15,932 nt of DNA, from contig CAJOQB010000132.1 in NCBI GenBank assembly GCA_905236405.1, positions 1 through 15,932 of the forward strand, read 5' to 3'. The translations under genes and the position numbers were made by a program. Positions within the stretch are counted from its first letter, which is position 1. Each line of letters begins with the position of its first letter. This document shows positions 1 to 6,353 of this stretch, one piece after another. The notes beneath the pieces were generated by a model. It was given only the letters and a program-made list of their open reading frames with translations, had not been told where the DNA came from and did not search any database. Source of the DNA: an uncultured Bacteroidales bacterium. GTDB lineage: Bacteria; Bacteroidota; Bacteroidia; Bacteroidales; P3.

Positions 1-317
1 ACAACAAGGATAGCACCGTCCATCTGAGCAGCACCGGTAACCATGTTCTTCACATAGTCAGCGTGACCGGGGCAGTCAACGTGAGCATAGTGACGATTCT
101 CGGTCTGATACTCAACGTGAGCAGTGTTGATGGTGATACCACGCTCTTTCTCTTCGGGAGCAGAGTCGATAGCATCGAAGGTTTTCACTTCAGAAAGTCC
201 CTTGGAAGCCAGCACTTGGGTGATAGCAGCGGTAAGGGTGGTCTTGCCGTGGTCAACGTGGCCAATGGTACCAATGTTGACGTGCGGTTTCGAACGATCG
301 AATTTTTCTTTTGCCAT
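1..317 (-). CDS. tuf: Elongation factor Tu, N-terminal part (runs off left edge)
   Basis: EF-Tu is the cytosolic GTPase that delivers aminoacyl-tRNA to the ribosome. Only the first 105 codons and part of the next are present; the rest lies beyond the left edge. Read on the minus strand it starts MAKEKFDRSKPHVNIG. The P-loop GHVDHGKT lies at residues 19-26, the switch I motif RGITI at 59-63 and the G3 motif DCPGH at 81-85, all intact. The ATG at 317-315 follows an A/T-rich leader without a clear Shine-Dalgarno, as is usual in Bacteroidota. It is the last visible gene of a transcription unit that begins with four tRNA genes, so its expression is probably tied to the tRNA promoter. Identification is close to certain from the motifs; whether this is the only tuf copy cannot be told. 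Confidence 0.98.
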   Translation of the reverse strand, partial: MAKEKFDRSKPHVNIGTIGHVDHGKTTLTAAITQVLASKGLSEVKTFDAIDSAPEEKERGITINTAHVEYQTENRHYAHVDCPGHADYVKNMVTGAAQMDGAILV

Positions 318-420
318 TTTTAATACGTATTAAGTTTACAAACAATTTTATTTCACATTCACAGACTAAGGGGGCAAACTGCACATTTGTCCCTGTAGGT
401 TTTGTTTTCCTGCTATCTCC

Positions 421-481
421 CAGTCATATGTCTGATTTTACAATCTCTTTTTGTCAGACATCATCGTCGAAACGATGACTG
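421..481 (-). promoter_or_regulatory. Structured RNA leader between tRNA-Thr and tuf
   Basis: Three perfect 7-base complementary pairs lie in this spacer. Bases 461-467 pair with 472-478 around a CGAA loop on the plus strand, which reads as a UUCG tetraloop in the tuf transcript. Bases 429-435 pair with 454-460. Bases 421-427 pair with 475-481 and would enclose the other two. The first and third helices share bases 475-478, so they cannot both form in full. This may simply guide tRNA 3' processing, or may act as a switch or attenuator for tuf. No known riboswitch class was recognised, and function is inference. Confidence 0.45.
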
Positions 482-502
482 GACTTATTTGCATGAAAAA
501 AG

Positions 503-574
503 AGCTAGAGACGAGAGTCGGACTCGTGACCTCTTCCTTACCAAGGAAGCGCTCTACCACTGAGCTACTCCAGC
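503..574 (-). tRNA. tRNA-Thr (anticodon GGT)
   Basis: A 72-base cloverleaf. The acceptor strands GCTGGAG and CTCTAGC pair with one G-T wobble. The anticodon stem CTTCC/GGAAG encloses loop TTGGTAA, giving anticodon GGT at plus positions 540-542 (threonine codons ACC/ACU). The T-loop reads GAGTCCGACTC. The discriminator is T and no CCA is encoded. It is the tRNA closest to tuf, matching the place of thrT before tufB in E. coli. Confidence 0.96.
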
Positions 575-647
575 TTATATCTTGTTCCGTTGCCCGAGCT
601 TTTCGGGGTTGGCCCCTCGCTCATTGTTCGCATAGGAACTTATGTTG

Positions 648-720
648 AGCGGAAGACGGGGCTCGAACCCGCCACCTATAGCTTGGAAGGCTATCGCTCT
701 ACCAAATGAGCTACTTCCGC
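648..720 (-). tRNA. tRNA-Gly (anticodon TCC)
   Basis: A 73-base cloverleaf with acceptor strands GCGGAAG and CTTCCGC fully paired. The anticodon stem ATAGC/GCTAT encloses CTTCCAA, giving anticodon TCC at plus positions 685-687 (glycine GGA/GGG). The T-arm carries the standard GGTTCGAGCCC. The discriminator is T, with no encoded CCA. It is the third tRNA of the cluster; a 73-base spacer separates it from tRNA-Thr(GGT). Confidence 0.97.
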
Positions 721-738
721 TTTTCAGGCTTTGGATGG

Positions 739-820
739 TGGGGAAGAGTGGACTCGAACCACTGAACTCCGAAGAGGACAGATTTACAGTCTGTTGCAAT
801 TGCCACTATGCGACTTCCCC
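739..820 (-). tRNA. tRNA-Tyr (anticodon GTA)
   Basis: An 82-base class II tRNA with the long variable arm typical of bacterial tRNA-Tyr. The acceptor strands GGGGAAG and CTTCCCC pair fully. The anticodon stem encloses CTGTAAA, giving GTA at plus positions 785-787. The discriminator is A. The next three bases (738-736) read CCA on the tRNA strand, so this is the only one of the four with an encoded CCA end, possibly by chance. Confidence 0.97.
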
Positions 821-855
821 TTATCTTTCAACCGATGATTTCGGTTCAAAGTCCG

Positions 856-928
856 AGCCGATGAAGGGACTCGAACCCCCGACAGGCTGATTACAAATCA
901 GCTACTCTACCAACTGAGTTACATCGGC
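856..928 (-). tRNA. tRNA-Thr (anticodon TGT)
   Basis: A 73-base cloverleaf with acceptor strands GCCGATG and CATCGGC. The anticodon stem CTGAT/ATCAG encloses TTTGTAA, giving anticodon TGT at plus positions 893-895 (threonine ACA/ACG). The T-arm has GGGTTCGAGTCCC. The discriminator is T, with no encoded CCA. It is the promoter-proximal gene of the tRNA-tuf unit, about 40-50 bases after the predicted transcription start. Confidence 0.97.
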
Positions 929-1428
929 TTGATTCATTCGTTTCAAACAACTCTGCGTTTCCGCGATTCGAGTTGCAAAAATACACCACTTTTTCAATCT
1001 ACCAAAACTTTTTTTCAAATAAACATCAAATAACAACTCATTTTGCTGATTGTCAACAATTATTCATTCTCATTTTTTTCATTCTTTTTCCAACCTTATG
1101 CTAAGCATCTGACCTATCATTTCATTGTTTATTGAAAAAAATCACCACTAATTAACATCAATTTTTATCAATTATTCGCAATAATCAAACAAAAAGTCTA
1201 ATTCTCAAATATTTGCCATGCAATAACAATTCGCCAGAAGTTTTGTCAATACCCATACAATCAAATGGAATTCAACCGACAAGCATCAACCTCCTCTTTT
1301 GCTTGTCAAATCAACCAGAACACGTCCCTGACGAAGCACACCTTTATATTATTAATGTATCATGCAAAGCCCATCAGTCTCTTTCCTCACACAATAAATG
1401 AGTTGAATTGTCGTTACAAAACCGCTAT
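929..1428. other. AT-rich divergent intergenic region, no gene seen
   Basis: This 500-base gap lies between the tRNA cluster (leftward) and recR (rightward). Apart from the tRNA promoter at 976-1006, it is AT-rich and rich in T and A runs. Short open frames from about 1213 to 1453 have no recognisable protein character and no initiation context. A promoter for recR should be here, but no convincing TTTG/TAnnTTTG pair on the plus strand was found. A small palindrome, ATGCT-A-AGCAT, lies near 1098-1108. Confidence 0.6.
976..1006 (-). promoter_or_regulatory. Bacteroidota sigma-ABfr promoter of the tRNA-tuf unit
   Basis: On the minus strand, -33 element TTTG (plus 1003-1006) is followed by a 19-base spacer and -7 element TATTTTTG (plus 976-983). 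This fits the Bacteroides consensus TTTG-N19-21-TAnnTTTG exactly. Transcription should start near plus 965-970 and run through the four tRNAs into tuf. No other sigma-type match of this quality was seen in the spacer. Confidence 0.85.
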
Positions 1429-2046
1429 ATGGAAATTCCCTCGAAAATATTAGAGAATGCTATCGATGCTTTGGGCACACTGCCTGGCGTAGGCAAACGG
1501 TCAGCAATGCGTTTCGCCCTGCATCTGGTACAATCAACAGATGCTGAGGTGGCCGACTTCGTCAGTGCCGTAGAAAAACTGAAAAGCGACCTCCACTTCT
1601 GTTCACGATGCCACTGCATTAGCGATACGCCCGTCTGTTCTATCTGCTCCAACCCCAAACGTAACGACAAAATCATCTGCGTAGTAGAGAACATCCAAGA
1701 AGTGATGGCCATTGAAAACACACATCAGTATCAAGGGCTCTACCATGTACTGGGAGGCGTCATCTCCCCCATAGAAGGAGTGGGCATCAACGACTTGAAC
1801 ATTACCTCACTTCTTCATCGTGTTGAGACCGAAGAAGTGGAGGAGGTAATCCTCGCTCTCCCCACCACCATGGAAGGCGACACCACCAACTTTTATCTAA
1901 ACAAACAATTGCAACGTTTCCCCAACGTTCTTGTCTCGACCATCGCACGAGGCGTTGCCATCGGAGACAATCTTGAGTATGCCGACGAAATCACCCTTGG
2001 CCGATCCATTGCACATCGTGTTCCATTCAACAGCTTAAATAATTAA
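1429..2046 (+). CDS. recR: Recombination mediator protein RecR
   Basis: RecR works with RecO (and RecF in many bacteria) to load RecA on gapped single-stranded DNA during recombinational repair in the cytoplasm. The 205-residue product has the usual family length. It has the N-terminal helix-hairpin-helix stretch LPGVGKRSAMR at 18-28 and the zinc-finger cysteines C58, C61, C70 and C73. The Toprim region begins at ICVVEN (83-88), and the family stretch TTMEGDTTN follows at 146-154. The ATG at 1429 is chosen over the in-frame TTG at 1408, because RecR proteins begin just before the helix-hairpin-helix and the extra seven residues add nothing. The next gene starts two bases after the stop, so the two are almost surely co-transcribed. 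Identification is very secure. Confidence 0.97.
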   Translation: MEIPSKILENAIDALGTLPGVGKRSAMRFALHLVQSTDAEVADFVSAVEKLKSDLHFCSRCHCISDTPVCSICSNPKRNDKIICVVENIQEVMAIENTHQYQGLYHVLGGVISPIEGVGINDLNITSLLHRVETEEVEEVILALPTTMEGDTTNFYLNKQLQRFPNVLVSTIARGVAIGDNLEYADEITLGRSIAHRVPFNSLNN

Positions 2047-2048
2047 TC

Positions 2049-3221
2049 ATGAAACAGTTATTCGTTATCCTCTTGCTCACGCTAAGTTTTTCTTCTTGCG
2101 GACAATCCTCTGTCACCGATTCCACAGAACAACTTCTGGCCACCGTAGAACAATACAAGCAAGAAGATCCAAAACTGATAAGCGACATTGCCCAAATGCT
2201 TCTGGTAGGGTTTCGCGGCACAGAATTGTCCGACACCAACCATATTGTTCGCGACATTAAGAACTGGGACATCGGCGGCGTGATACTATTTGAATACGAC
2301 GGTCCCTCTGCATCCCGTCCACGCAACATCACCTCTCCCGAACAACTCACACGGCTGTGTCATGATTTACAATATCTTTCCGACAAAACTTTACTTATCT
2401 CTATCGACCAAGAGGGTGGCAAAGTCAACCGTCTCAAAGAAAATTACGGATTCCCCCGCTTCATCTCGGCTCAAGAGATGGCCCGTTATGGAATCGACAG
2501 TGTACGTCACTACGCCCAACTGACAGGAAAAACGCTTAAAAACCTTGGAATCAATCTGAATTTTGCTCCCTGCGTAGATGTCAACACCAACCCTAACTGC
2601 CCTGTCATTGGCAAAATAGAGCGCAGCTTCTCGGCCAATCCCAAGTTGGTGTCGAAGTATGCTCTCTGTTGGATTGAGAACCAAGGACGAAACGGAGTGA
2701 TTTCCTGCCTGAAACATTTTCCCGGACACGGCAGTTCCAAGAAAGACACTCATGCAGGATTGGCAGACGTATCCAACACATGGAGCAGCATTGAGCTCGA
2801 TCCGTACAAAACACTGATAGCAAGTGGCAAAATCGACATGATTATGACGACACATGTGTTCAACGCTCAATTGGACAGCGTCTATCCTGCCACGCTTTCC
2901 CGTCAGACGCTCACCCATTTGCTCCGCGATTCATTACATTATACCGGTGTCATCATCACTGACGATTTAGCCATGGGCGCCATGGTGCAAGAATACTCCT
3001 ATGAAGATATTCTCGAAAGAGCCATCAACTCCGGTGCCGACATGCTTTGTTTGTCAAATAACGGTAAAGAGTACAATGCCAACATCGTTCCTCAGACACT
3101 TGAAATTGTCTACCAATTGGTAAAAGAAGGGAGAATTAACCGAAATCGTATAGAAGAAGCTGCCAACCGAATAACCTCATTAAAGAACAAATATAGTCAT
3201 TATGAAGAAATATATCACTGA
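2049..3221 (+). CDS. Glycoside hydrolase family 3 beta-N-acetylhexosaminidase, lipoprotein
   Basis: The 390-residue protein resembles NagZ and related GH3 hexosaminidases, which remove terminal beta-linked GlcNAc, for instance from peptidoglycan fragments. The N-terminus is a lipoprotein signal with FSSC ending at Cys17, so it should sit in a membrane facing the periplasm or cell surface, unlike cytosolic NagZ of E. coli. Visible signatures are ISIDQEGG at 117-124 and KHFPGHG at 222-228. The catalytic Asp-His dyad lies in KKDTHAG (Asp233, His235), which marks the NagZ-type retaining mechanism. The nucleophile lies in ITDDLAM, probably Asp305. The C-terminal (beta/alpha)6 sandwich domain of larger GH3 enzymes is absent. 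It overlaps pyrK by 20 bases. The kinase-like gene at 4899 would suit the GlcNAc it releases. The natural substrate is inferred. Confidence 0.92.
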   Translation: MKQLFVILLLTLSFSSCGQSSVTDSTEQLLATVEQYKQEDPKLISDIAQMLLVGFRGTELSDTNHIVRDIKNWDIGGVILFEYDGPSASRPRNITSPEQLTRLCHDLQYLSDKTLLISIDQEGGKVNRLKENYGFPRFISAQEMARYGIDSVRHYAQLTGKTLKNLGINLNFAPCVDVNTNPNCPVIGKIERSFSANPKLVSKYALCWIENQGRNGVISCLKHFPGHGSSKKDTHAGLADVSNTWSSIELDPYKTLIASGKIDMIMTTHVFNAQLDSVYPATLSRQTLTHLLRDSLHYTGVIITDDLAMGAMVQEYSYEDILERAINSGADMLCLSNNGKEYNANIVPQTLEIVYQLVKEGRINRNRIEEAANRITSLKNKYSHYEEIYH

Positions 3222-3975
3222 TTTCAAAATTATTGACAAGAAATCCCACGGCTCGCAATACTTTTCTTTGGTGTTACAACACCCCGAAGTATTGCCTGAG
3301 ATAGCGCCTGGTCAATTTGTCGAAGTGATGGTTGAAGGCTGTCGCGACGTCATGCTGCGACGACCCATATCGATACACGACGTTGACGCCGAGAAAAACA
3401 CCATCACCTTGCTTATCCAGATAGTGGGCAACGGCACTCGACAGCTCAACACATTGAAAGTAGGTGACATGCTTAATTTGGTTTACCCTTTGGGCAAAGG
3501 AGTCTTCTCTCTCAACGGAGAAAAAGTGCTTTTGGTAGGAGGAGGAGCAGGCACAGCCCCCTTGCTCCATCTCTCCAAATCTCTGAAAGCAAAAGGAATC
3601 ACCCCGACCATCATCCTCGGTGGACGTACAGCGGCATTGGTACCCGTACAAGAACCTTTCAAAGCCTCTGGAAACTTGTTCATTGCCACCGACGACGGCA
3701 GTCTTGGTGAGAAAGGACTGGTGACACAACACAGCATGTTCTCAAACGATTACGACCATATCTATACCTGTGGTCCCACCCCGATGATGAAAGCAGTGGC
3801 TCGACATGCACTGCAACACGGCATCGAATGCGAGGTCTCGCTCGAAAACATGATGGCCTGTGGTTTAGGTGCCTGTCTGTGCTGCGTGGTCGATACCGAC
3901 AAAGGACATCAGTGTGTCTGCAAGGAAGGCCCCGTCTTCAATGCTAAGGAACTCACACATTGGTTAGCACAATAA
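3202..3975 (+). CDS. pyrK: Dihydroorotate dehydrogenase B, electron transfer subunit
   Basis: PyrK passes electrons from dihydroorotate oxidation at PyrD to NAD+, using FAD and a [2Fe-2S] cluster, in the class 1B heterotetramer of pyrimidine synthesis. The 257-residue product has the usual length. The FAD-binding RRPISI is at 53-58 and a glycine-rich nucleotide-binding stretch, VGGGAGTAP, at 112-120. CGPTPMM is at 190-196. The iron-sulfur ligands are probably Cys220, Cys225, Cys228 and Cys240, the last in VCKEGPVF; Cys238 is an extra nearby cysteine. The ATG lies inside the end of the upstream GH3 gene, in another frame, which suggests translational coupling. pyrD follows after a 24-base gap containing GGAGGA, one of the few Shine-Dalgarno-like sites in the window. 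Confidence 0.96.
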   Translation: MKKYITDFKIIDKKSHGSQYFSLVLQHPEVLPEIAPGQFVEVMVEGCRDVMLRRPISIHDVDAEKNTITLLIQIVGNGTRQLNTLKVGDMLNLVYPLGKGVFSLNGEKVLLVGGGAGTAPLLHLSKSLKAKGITPTIILGGRTAALVPVQEPFKASGNLFIATDDGSLGEKGLVTQHSMFSNDYDHIYTCGPTPMMKAVARHALQHGIECEVSLENMMACGLGACLCCVVDTDKGHQCVCKEGPVFNAKELTHWLAQ

Positions 3976-3999
3976 GAATAAAGAAATGGAGGACTAATT

Positions 4000-4899
4000 A
4001 TGCTGGAAGTAAAAATAGACAAACTTCATCTCAAAAATCCCGTCATGACAGCCTCGGGCACATTCGGCTATGGAGAGGAGTTTTCCGACTTTTTCGATCT
4101 CAGCCGTTTGGGTGGCATCGTTGTGAAAGGCACCACCGGAGAGAGACGCCAAGGAAACCCCTACCCCCGCATGGCCGAAACACCATCGGGGATGCTCAAC
4201 GCAGTAGGTCTTCAGAATGTTGGAGTGGATGCATTCTGCAAAGAAGTCTATCATAGAATCAAGGATATAGACACCAATATCATTGTCAACGTGTCGGGCA
4301 GTAGCATCGAAGAATACTGCACCGTGGCTGAAAAGATAGACGCTCTCGACAACATCCCCGCCATCGAACTCAACATCAGTTGCCCCAATGTCAAGAAAGG
4401 TGGCATGGGCTTTGGCACCAACCCCGACATGGCTGCACAGGTAGTCAATGCAGTACGAAAAGTATATCACAAAACATTGATTGTAAAACTGACACCCAAT
4501 GTCACCAATATCGTTGAGATTGCCAAAGCAGTCGAAGCGGCAGGTGCCGACAGCGTTAGTTTAATCAACACCTTGCTCGGCATGGCCATCGATGTAGAGA
4601 AGCAACGCCCATATCTTAGCACAATCACAGGTGGACTGAGTGGTCCTGCTGTTAAACCCGTGGCTGTACGAATGGTGTGGCAAGTGGCTCATGCCGTGAA
4701 GATTCCTGTCGTAGGACTGGGAGGCATATGCACTGCAGCCGACGCTTTGGAATTCTTGATGGCAGGAGCGACAGCCATTGAGGTAGGCACTGCCAACTTC
4801 ATTGACCCATCGGTGACCGTCAAGATTGTCGATGGCCTTGAAGAGTATTGCAAACGTCATGGAATCAAAGATATCAATGACATAATTGGCATCATCTGA
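4000..4899 (+). CDS. pyrD: Dihydroorotate dehydrogenase B, catalytic subunit
   Basis: This enzyme oxidises dihydroorotate to orotate with bound FMN, the fourth step of de novo pyrimidine synthesis, in a cytosolic complex with PyrK. The 299-residue product matches class 1B length. Near the N-terminus are NPVMTASGTFGYG (13-25) and the FMN-contacting KGTT (43-46). The active-site loop is NISCPN at 125-130 with Cys128 as catalytic base, which separates class 1 from the serine-using class 2 enzymes. Further on are the substrate/FMN region INTLLGMAID (189-198), GGLSGPA (211-217) and the phosphate-binding GLGGI (239-243). A GGAGGA lies just upstream of the ATG. The neighbouring pyrK makes the 1B assignment firm. 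Its stop overlaps the next start as TGATG. Confidence 0.97.
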   Translation: MLEVKIDKLHLKNPVMTASGTFGYGEEFSDFFDLSRLGGIVVKGTTGERRQGNPYPRMAETPSGMLNAVGLQNVGVDAFCKEVYHRIKDIDTNIIVNVSGSSIEEYCTVAEKIDALDNIPAIELNISCPNVKKGGMGFGTNPDMAAQVVNAVRKVYHKTLIVKLTPNVTNIVEIAKAVEAAGADSVSLINTLLGMAIDVEKQRPYLSTITGGLSGPAVKPVAVRMVWQVAHAVKIPVVGLGGICTAADALEFLMAGATAIEVGTANFIDPSVTVKIVDGLEEYCKRHGIKDINDIIGII

Positions 4900-5741
4900 T
4901 GACAGACAGCATGCTTATTGCCGACAGCGGTAGCACCAAGACCAAATGGATGATGGTAAAAACTGGTAACATGACAGTTACCGAAGGGTTGAATCCTCAT
5001 TTCACCACCGATGAACAATTCCTCACCGCCATTGATACCGTACGCCAACGGCTTGGCGAAGTCTCTGCCATTATCTTTTATGGAGCAGGATGTGGCAATG
5101 CGGCACAGTGTGCTCGTACTCAAGGACTGTTGTGCCAAGGATTTAAATCTGAAAACATAAAAGTTTATACCGACATGCTCGGAGCATGCAGGGCTGTAGC
5201 CGGCAACGAAGCAGCCTTGGTAGGGATCCTTGGCACTGGAAGCAATGCCTGCTACTACGATGGCGTTAGCATCACCCACCAAACTGTCAGCACAGGATTC
5301 ATTCTTGGTGATGAAGGATCGGCTAACCACGTAGGTCGTTTATTGCTCAACGGCTATCTGGCTCACCATATGCCAGAACAGTTAAGAATCATGTTTCATG
5401 ACACTTACCGCTTATCCGACAACGAATTGATGGAAGCCATCTATCACCAACCACACCCCAACCGTTTTCTGGCCTCGTTGGCCCCGTTTGCCGTTCAGCA
5501 TCTTGACGACGACTACTGTCACCGTGTGGTCACAATCACAATCGAGGATTGGATCAATGAAATGGTAATGCCCCTTTGGCGAGAAGTGGCCAGCGATAAT
5601 ACAATTCATGTGGTGGGAGGCTATGCCAAAGCGATTGAATCCACTCTGAGCAACTGTCTTGAGAACAATGGTCTTGTTGTGGGCAGTGTTATCGCCGACC
5701 CCATCGAAGGCTTGCGGCAATATCACCTCGACAACCCTTAA
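4899..5741 (+). CDS. BadF/BadG/BcrA/BcrD-family ATPase, probable N-acetylglucosamine kinase
   Basis: The 280-residue protein belongs to the ASKHA fold, in which small Bacteroidota members of this type are usually annotated as GlcNAc kinases. The phosphate-1 loop is ADSGSTKTKW (8-17). The phosphate-2/adenosine motif is LGTGSN (111-116), with GDEGSANHVG at 137-146. A second glycine-rich loop, VVGGYAK, is at 238-244. The first ATG (4899) overlaps the pyrD stop; a second ATG at 4911 would start MLIADSG and is an equally plausible start, closer to homologues. It lacks the extra cysteine-containing segment expected of benzoyl-CoA reductase activators. With a GH3 hexosaminidase in the same run, phosphorylation of salvaged GlcNAc is the most sensible role, but another amino sugar or glucosamine is possible. 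Confidence 0.8.
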   Translation: MTDSMLIADSGSTKTKWMMVKTGNMTVTEGLNPHFTTDEQFLTAIDTVRQRLGEVSAIIFYGAGCGNAAQCARTQGLLCQGFKSENIKVYTDMLGACRAVAGNEAALVGILGTGSNACYYDGVSITHQTVSTGFILGDEGSANHVGRLLLNGYLAHHMPEQLRIMFHDTYRLSDNELMEAIYHQPHPNRFLASLAPFAVQHLDDDYCHRVVTITIEDWINEMVMPLWREVASDNTIHVVGGYAKAIESTLSNCLENNGLVVGSVIADPIEGLRQYHLDNP

Positions 5742-5840
5742 TACCTAAAATATCCTAAAATAGACCTCCCATATACTACATTTCGATTTTATCCGTTTCC
5801 CCCTCCAAAAAATAATTCACAATATTATCAATACTAACTT

Positions 5841-6272
5841 ATGGATTTAAGCAAAATCTTAGTCATCTCTGGAAAACCAGGTCTGTACGAGCTTGTCTCT
5901 CAGACCAAAGGTGGTGCCATTGTCGAATCTCTCATCGACCACAAACGCTGTCCGGTATTTCACAACGACCGAATCAGTTCACTTAATGAAATCAGTATCT
6001 TTACCGTCGATAGCGACAAGCCGCTTCGCGAAATCCTTCAAGACATCTTCCGCAAAGAGAACGAGCAGGCAATAGCCATCGACATCAAAAAAGCCAGCAA
6101 TACCGAGGTGTTCAACTACTTCAAAGAAGTATTGCCCTCCTACGATACCGAACGCGTTCATGCCTCCGATGTCAAAAAGATTCTCTCCTGGTACAATCTG
6201 CTGATATCTGCAGGATTGATTGACTTGAAAGAGCCAGAGGAGGAGACTGCCGACGAGTCCAAGGCAGAGTAA
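5841..6272 (+). CDS. DUF5606 family protein
   Basis: This 143-residue, probably cytosolic protein has no signal peptide or membrane segment. The N-terminal part, with SGKPGLYELVSQ at 10-21 and IVESLIDHKR at 28-37, is the pattern I associate with DUF5606, a family widespread in Bacteroidota and without an established function as far as I know. The middle contains FTVDSDKPLREILQ and a lysine/glutamate-rich stretch; the last dozen residues are acidic and probably disordered. The gene stands alone between a 99-base gap and a likely terminator at 6314-6350, so its context gives little clue. Its small size and uniform spread in the phylum would fit a housekeeping or regulatory part, but no role should be assigned. 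Confidence 0.8.
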   Translation: MDLSKILVISGKPGLYELVSQTKGGAIVESLIDHKRCPVFHNDRISSLNEISIFTVDSDKPLREILQDIFRKENEQAIAIDIKKASNTEVFNYFKEVLPSYDTERVHASDVKKILSWYNLLISAGLIDLKEPEEETADESKAE

Positions 6273-6313
6273 ACAACAATCCTCTTCACTATTTTTGTTT
6301 TTATCCCTGATAC

Positions 6314-6350
6314 TTTGCGGCAAAAGTTGTATCTTTGCCGCAAATTTTTT
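6314..6350 (+). terminator. Palindrome with T-run after the DUF5606 gene
   Basis: TTTGCGGCAAA at 6314-6324 is the exact reverse complement of TTTGCCGCAAA at 6334-6344, with a nine-base loop, and is followed by six Ts at 6345-6350. This fits an intrinsic terminator for the gene ending at 6272. It overlaps the TATCTTTG promoter element at 6330-6337, so it could instead or also be an operator. Confidence 0.6.
6330..6337 (+). promoter_or_regulatory. Candidate -7 element for the PNGase-F-like gene
   Basis: TATCTTTG matches the Bacteroidota -7 consensus TAnnTTTG exactly and is followed by the CCGC often seen after it. No TTTG lies 19-21 bases upstream, so the -33 element is weak or absent. The ATG at 6354 is only 16 bases beyond the box, implying a very short leader. 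This location rules out the in-frame upstream start at 6315. Confidence 0.6.
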
Positions 6351-6353
6351 GTC

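Noticed and set aside
63..333. Plus-strand open frames opposite tuf
   Set aside because: They are antisense shadows of EF-Tu, whose motifs are unmistakable on the minus strand.
451..890. Open frames across the tRNA genes on both strands
   Set aside because: They run through four well-formed tRNA cloverleafs and have no protein-like character.
1408..1431. TTG start for recR giving seven more residues
   Set aside because: The ATG at 1429 gives the normal family N-terminus and length.
1213..1453. Two small plus-strand frames before recR
   Set aside because: No recognisable domain or initiation context, in AT-rich spacer; one overlaps the start of recR in another frame.
5742..5840. Promoter or terminator before the DUF5606 gene
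   Set aside because: Only a short direct repeat (TAAAATATCCTAAAATA) and T-rich stretches were seen; no TAnnTTTG match and no stable stem.
6315..6353. Upstream TTG start of the PNGase-F-like gene
   Set aside because: The extension lies inside a terminator-like palindrome and contains the -7 promoter element; the ATG at 6354 begins a proper signal peptide.
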